From Haliclystus octoradiatus (Eukaryota > Cnidaria > Staurozoa > Stauromedusae > Haliclystidae): a stretch of DNA of 64,000 nucleotides. The translations under genes and the position numbers were made by a program. Below, piece after piece: positions 59,645 to 64,000 of this stretch; within the stretch, counting starts at the first letter, position 1, and every line of letters begins with the position of its first letter. The notes below the pieces were generated by a model, which saw only the letters and a program-made list of their open reading frames with translations, did no database searches and was not told where the DNA came from. The DNA is taken from positions 34,759,833-34,823,832 of the forward strand of contig OU744446.1 in NCBI GenBank assembly GCA_916610825.1. The letters run 5' to 3'.

Positions 59645-61188
59645 TTAAGAGAAATTTAAAAGTAGATATTCAGAAACAAGCTGCCCATCCACAGTTGAAA
59701 GAGCTTTAAGGCCAATAGACTTTGCAAGGTGTGGGTTTGCCTTTTCATTTGCAACAACACCTGTAATCAAGTATGTGAGAAGATTGAACCCACTAAAAGG
59801 ATTTCGTGAATACAACTCGTATAATATCGTTTTTGAGTCATATAAATCTTTTGCTTGTCCAGCTTCAGACACATCTTTGTTCTATTCACCAGTTTTATAA
59901 CTCACACCTATAAGTTCTAGCATTACTATATTGAATTCTGCACATGCTGGCATATGTAAAATCCATGACAATCTTTGCTGCTCATCAAAGTCACTGCCTC
60001 TAGTTAAGTCACCACTTGTTTTCAGGCTACACATCAAAATCTGCTCAATTGCTAAATCAGTCCAAATACCTGACCACTCTATGCCACTCCTTCTTACAAC
60101 ATGGTATCCTTCCTTCAACTTCTTTTACATTTCTGGATTTTCTTGTTCAAAATTATCAATTGATTGCAAGTATAGTCTTATTGATTTGGTAAAATGGTTA
60201 TGACCAGTAGCAATCAAGTAAGGGATCATTTCAGACATAGTTTGTACATGAATCAACCAATTCCCTAGCCGCTCAGCTTTAATATATGAATTCCGAAGAT
60301 CTTTTATATGCATGTATATCAACCATAAAGAAGCAGTTCGGTCTCCAGACATGGTCTTCTTCTTCCAATTTTTGAGCAATATCTCCAAAATTTTTATTTT
60401 CCTTTACTTTGGAGGCACAAAGCTCATTTGACATTAATTTGGTATATAACCCATTCAGTGTTTCAATGTCTTCAGTTTTATGTACAGAAAGTACAAGATA
60501 CTCATAGAAATCATCTTAAGAAGTAATTGATTCTGTTGAAATGCTAGCGTCAGCTCGTTCACTATTTTTATTATTTACTTTTAAAATATCAGTGAATAGC
60601 AAAATGTTCAATACATTATCAATCAAAAAAGTACCTCTAATTGCTCTGTAAATTGCTTTGCCTGTGAGCATATGTTTTACAGCATTTGGAGCATAAATTA
60701 AATTTAGTATCTCTTCAATACAAGATCCACCCATGAAATGTCCAATACTACCAAGAAAAGTCATAGCTAAATGAAAACCACGTAAGAATATATTGCTTAA
60801 GTCATTACCCTCAGGTTCATTGCGATATTATGATACGCTCTACACCATAACGGTTGATAAAAGTTAAAATGGCTGTAGTGTTATGAAAATTTGCATGTTT
60901 GCTAATAAATTTTAATGTAGAAATTATACATGTAGCATAAGTCGATTTCATGTTTATCATAGGTAGAAATAATAGAGATGATTTTCCAGGATGAGTTGAA
61001 CCATTATGTATATGTTGCATAAAGCCAGACCATGAAGGACGTAATTCACCAAATAATGCAGACGATTTGAACAATAATTCTAAATTAAAGGTTTCATCTT
61101 TGATAAAATTTATCACCTTACGCTTTATATATTTATTTTGTTCTTTATACGGGATGCGATTTGGCAGAAACAGTGTAGTTACGTCCAT
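59645..61188 (-). pseudogene. N-terminal part of the PIN-like/CXC cysteine-rich family
   Basis: Minus strand, high to low: MDVTTLFLPNRIPYKEQNKY at 61,188; ALFGELRPSWSGFMQHIHNG, LLFLPMINMKSTYATCI (60.8-61.1 kb); MTFLGSIGHFMGGSCIEEIL and NAVKHMLTGKAIYRAIRG (60.6-60.8 kb); SLWLIYMHIKDLRNSYIKAE, IPYLIATGHNHFTKS (60.1-60.4 kb); EGYHVVRRSGIEWSG and PACAEFNIVMLELIGV (59.9-60.1 kb); LYSRNPFSGFNLLTYLITGV (59.65-59.87 kb). The motif order matches the family whose C-terminus lies at 56.3-57.1 kb, so both belong to one copy. Stops and small frameshifts separate the pieces. Function unknown. Confidence 0.65.
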
Positions 61189-62827
61189 GCAGCCATTATG
61201 GATCGTGCGTTTTCGAAACTTTGGCTGCGTGTTGCTGCTTTCAAATCATTCGCGTTATTATTGACGGCCATGCTTTTATTTCAATAACCTTGGCAGTTTC
61301 TTTATAGACCTTATAGCTATTTGATTTCAATAGCCAGTACTCCTGTTTGGTAGGAGAATGATTATGCTTATTTTAGTTGGAAAACCGAGTAATGATCATG
61401 TTGAACTTTTGTATGTGCGTAATTGTTATGGCATTTACTATTATTGATTTCTTTTAAGCGAATTTTCCAACTTTTCATCCACTGTGAAAATGAAGTGGCC
61501 TTGACCTAGGCTATCGTCATCACTATCCTCTCACGATGCAAATTCCTGGATGTAAGGTAAGATAATACAGCTTTGATTTATTTTATGCAGTATGTTGAAT
61601 GTTTTAGCTTCAGTTTTTACAAGTTTTTCTTCGATCTCTTACCCCTAAAATTACTTATTCTAATGTCCTATCGATATGTTAGGCTGCGTTATATTAAATG
61701 ATGCACATCCTACTAGAATATAGATCTAGATGCTGTTTGATATGCCTAGCTAGCTTATTGGACCTATATGTTACAGACTCAGCGACCTACATTGCATCTA
61801 TATGCTACAGACTCAGCGAGACAGCACTGATCGCTAAACAATGAACTTACTGATTTTAAATAGATTTTTAATGTTAAAAATCAATACTTTAGGCTTACAT
61901 TAGCTGGGCTGTAGGGCTTAAATGCTACTACGCGTTGCTAACGTAAAATGATGCCTACAAGGCTAAGATGAAGAAAGGAGCTATATATATTAGTTGTTAA
62001 TTGTTATAAATCTAATAGCAATAATAGTAAGCAGGTTTCTGTTTTATTAATATCGTGATGTTTGGTGTAGTAATATCTGCATTACTTATGTAAGTATAAA
62101 TATAAACTCCACAGACCTGAAAATCGGCTAAGAAAATTAGGAATTACCATTGCCAAATTGTTTCTATGTAACTTGGAAATTCGGTATGGCTCCCCTTGTC
62201 AGGAATGTCAGCCCCTTCGTCGGGGAAATCCTGGTGCCACCCCTGCATTTAAAATTCCTATACTGTGCAGCTTGGGCAATGTTTTTAGCAAATTGAAGAA
62301 ATGTAGCAGACATGCTACACAGCTACGTCATATACCACACACAAATTATTTTTATGGTTACGTATTGCAATAATTATCTATCAACTGAGCAGCTGGAGTA
62401 GGCCTAATTAGTAAGCGTATTCGTAAGTATGGCCTGAACTATTTCAAGATAATTTATTATAGTAATATTATTACTTTAAATACTTTTTCTCAACTTTTTA
62501 AAAATATTTTTAACAAAATGTAGCACATAAAACTCACTCACATTTTGTTATACTTTACAATTACTTTGCATGAACGCTGAGTGATTACAATTATCCTTCC
62601 TGTATGTATTCCAAAAAGTAATCATTTACAATTACAAATTACTCAACTTTTTAAGTATTTATGATTACTTATCACTTTTAATTTCAAGGAACAAGAAAAA
62701 TCTGCAATTACAGACTAGTAATTCATTATTGACAAACTTTTTATACTTAGTATGAAATTCCTTCGAATATTTCATTTAGTATAGGCCTATAAAGAAACTT
62801 TTATTGATTTGATCAATCTCTTTACGC
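61189..62827. other. Stretch without recognised features
   Basis: The first 20 bases complete the repeat shared with 7.6 kb. Beyond that, AT-rich sequence with no gene or element I can support. Confidence 0.4.
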
Positions 62828-62929
62828 TAGCCTGCATGCAGATTAAAACCTATCTTGGTGAAAGTGTAGAAAGACACTTTCATAGATGTACAGTTTCTCC
62901 AAGATAGTTTTACGTCTTCACGCAGGCTA
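62828..62929. mobile_element. 102-bp foldback MITE with 8-bp target duplication
   Basis: Ends TAGCCTGC and GCAGGCTA; inner CTATCTTGG/CCAAGATAG and a central hairpin TGAAAGTGT/ACACTTTCA make most of it self-complementary. Flanked on both sides by CTTTACGC (62,820-62,827 and 62,930-62,937), an exact 8-bp duplication typical of hAT elements. Confidence 0.9.
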
Positions 62930-62937
62930 CTTTACGC

Positions 62938-63725
62938 AATCTATAACTTACCGTACTGATGTATATGCTGCGTAAATATTGCTCGCATACATTCTTATCA
63001 GTTGTACAATGTAATTGTACAATGCTTGTTTGAAAATAATTTATTAACATGCTCCGTTTATTTCTGTTTGCACTGAGGAAGAAAATTACATAATTGCCTC
63101 AATTGTCTCACACTACAGTACCTAGCCAGTAGATCTACTATCAGATGGTATAATTGTTGTTTCCAAAAGTAGTCATAGTGTTCATAAATAAAGCCCATCA
63201 TTAAATGGAAAGGTATTGATATTTGTGTGCGATCAAGTTAGATGCTATGATTTTACAAAAATGAAGCGTTTAGACGATTTGCTGAGAAATTGGTTTGTTT
63301 TACTGTTTTACAATTTCTAAAAGATTTGGCTATCAGACAATTTTCTGCGGAAAAGATCTATTTTTATGTATTTACAATTTGAACAATTTTGTAAAGTTTT
63401 ATCTGCACACGGGCTTGCACTCATTTGAGTATTGCGCAGAAGCAAAAATGCAGGAAATACAGCACTGTGTTTACATCAAAAGAAATCAATACTTTTCCAT
63501 GAAAAAGGATGGAGTTCTGGTCACTTATGTAGTCCTAACCAAGAATCTAAAATGAGTTCAAAACTGAATTACAGAAACAAGTAAAACCATTGAAATCTTG
63601 TTTAATTGGCTGTAGCCTACTATTTTTTTACAATATAACCACTTGAAAGAAAGCATTCATCAGGTTAATAATTTTGTATTGAATAATTAGTTTCTTATAT
63701 AATTGGGATTATGTGTGCAGTGAAT
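62938..63725. other. Stretch without recognised features
   Basis: A plus-strand frame at 63,295-63,555 is open for 86 codons (several Cys and aromatic residues) but has no known motif or exon signals. Confidence 0.3.
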
Positions 63726-63909
63726 TCAGTGCTTCAGTGACGATGCAACATTGTCAGTAATTGATTTTCGTAGCAGATGTTGCCTTGCTTGCCTGACACC
63801 ACTAACTGTTATGCTCTTCCCTACTTTGTATGAGGTTTTTCTGCGCCCAGCTGCAGGCCAATTTACTTTTACATTAGTTTTTGAGCCATTTCTTATTTTT
63901 CCATCACAC
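63726..63909 (-). CDS. Possible terminal exon of a minus-strand gene
   Basis: On the minus strand a TTACAG acceptor is followed by an open frame with CDGKIRNGSKTNVKVNWPAA, GRRKTSYKVGKSITVSGVRQ and a stop at 63,726-63,728. Strongly basic, about 60 residues. The upstream exon would lie beyond the window. No family recognised; a decayed element is also possible. Confidence 0.35.
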
Positions 63910-64000
63910 CTGTAATGAACATAAAATTATAGTATGAGTTAGTGCAGTATATAAAGATTATTTTTGGACTGTTTGCCATCTCAACAATTTACAATTCTCA

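Overview
The window looks like AT-rich nuclear DNA of an invertebrate animal, probably marine. Evidence: introns with GT/AG borders, a 29-kb gene built of phase-1 thrombospondin type-1 (TSP1) exons, many decayed transposons of animal families (P element, MULE, Gypsy, LINE, hAT, Harbinger, pogo-like), foldback MITEs and microsatellites. There is no bacterial-style gene packing, operon or rRNA. I cannot fix the phylum; a cnidarian or a tunicate would both fit.

Layout. 0-7.1 kb is a transposon graveyard: an intron-containing P-element transposase pseudogene (+), a Gypsy polyprotein tail (+) and a MULE transposase pseudogene with a SWIM finger (-) carrying a small MITE. 9-12 kb holds a pogo-like terminus, a LINE 3' end, two unusually GC-rich islands and between them a ~102-bp tandem repeat. 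12.0-19.4 kb is a nest: a LINE (-) whose reverse transcriptase is split by a nearly intact 5.5-kb Gypsy LTR retrotransposon (13,099-18,631; 206-bp LTRs differing at 3 positions; 5-bp target duplication with one mismatch). 19.4-20.3 kb is a cluster of TGATCA palindromes spaced 10-11 bp apart.

22.7-51.7 kb is the only gene I regard as a plausible functional host gene. Seven predicted exons give a 380-residue secreted protein: signal peptide plus six TSP1 modules, one per exon, all junctions phase 1 and the total coding length divisible by three. Its introns hold a perfect ~307-bp hexanucleotide repeat, several MITEs, LINE fragments, a 56-bp near-perfect palindrome, a Harbinger-like MITE and a 2.42-kb tandem duplication that copied part of a LINE already interrupted by a hAT-type element.

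51.7-64 kb returns to repeats: two inverted copies (one in the last intron, one past the stop codon) of an element carrying a heat-shock-element-like array, a Gypsy integrase fragment (-), a ~178-bp tandem array, a large split pseudogene of a cysteine-rich, PIN-like family (56.3-57.1 and 59.6-61.2 kb, -), a 102-bp hAT-like foldback with a perfect 8-bp duplication, and a possible terminal exon (-) at the right edge.

The most interesting signals are the heat-shock-element-like array conserved in a mobile repeat, the helically phased TGATCA clusters, and the datable nesting events. I see no CRISPR array and no convincing new defence or biosynthetic system.
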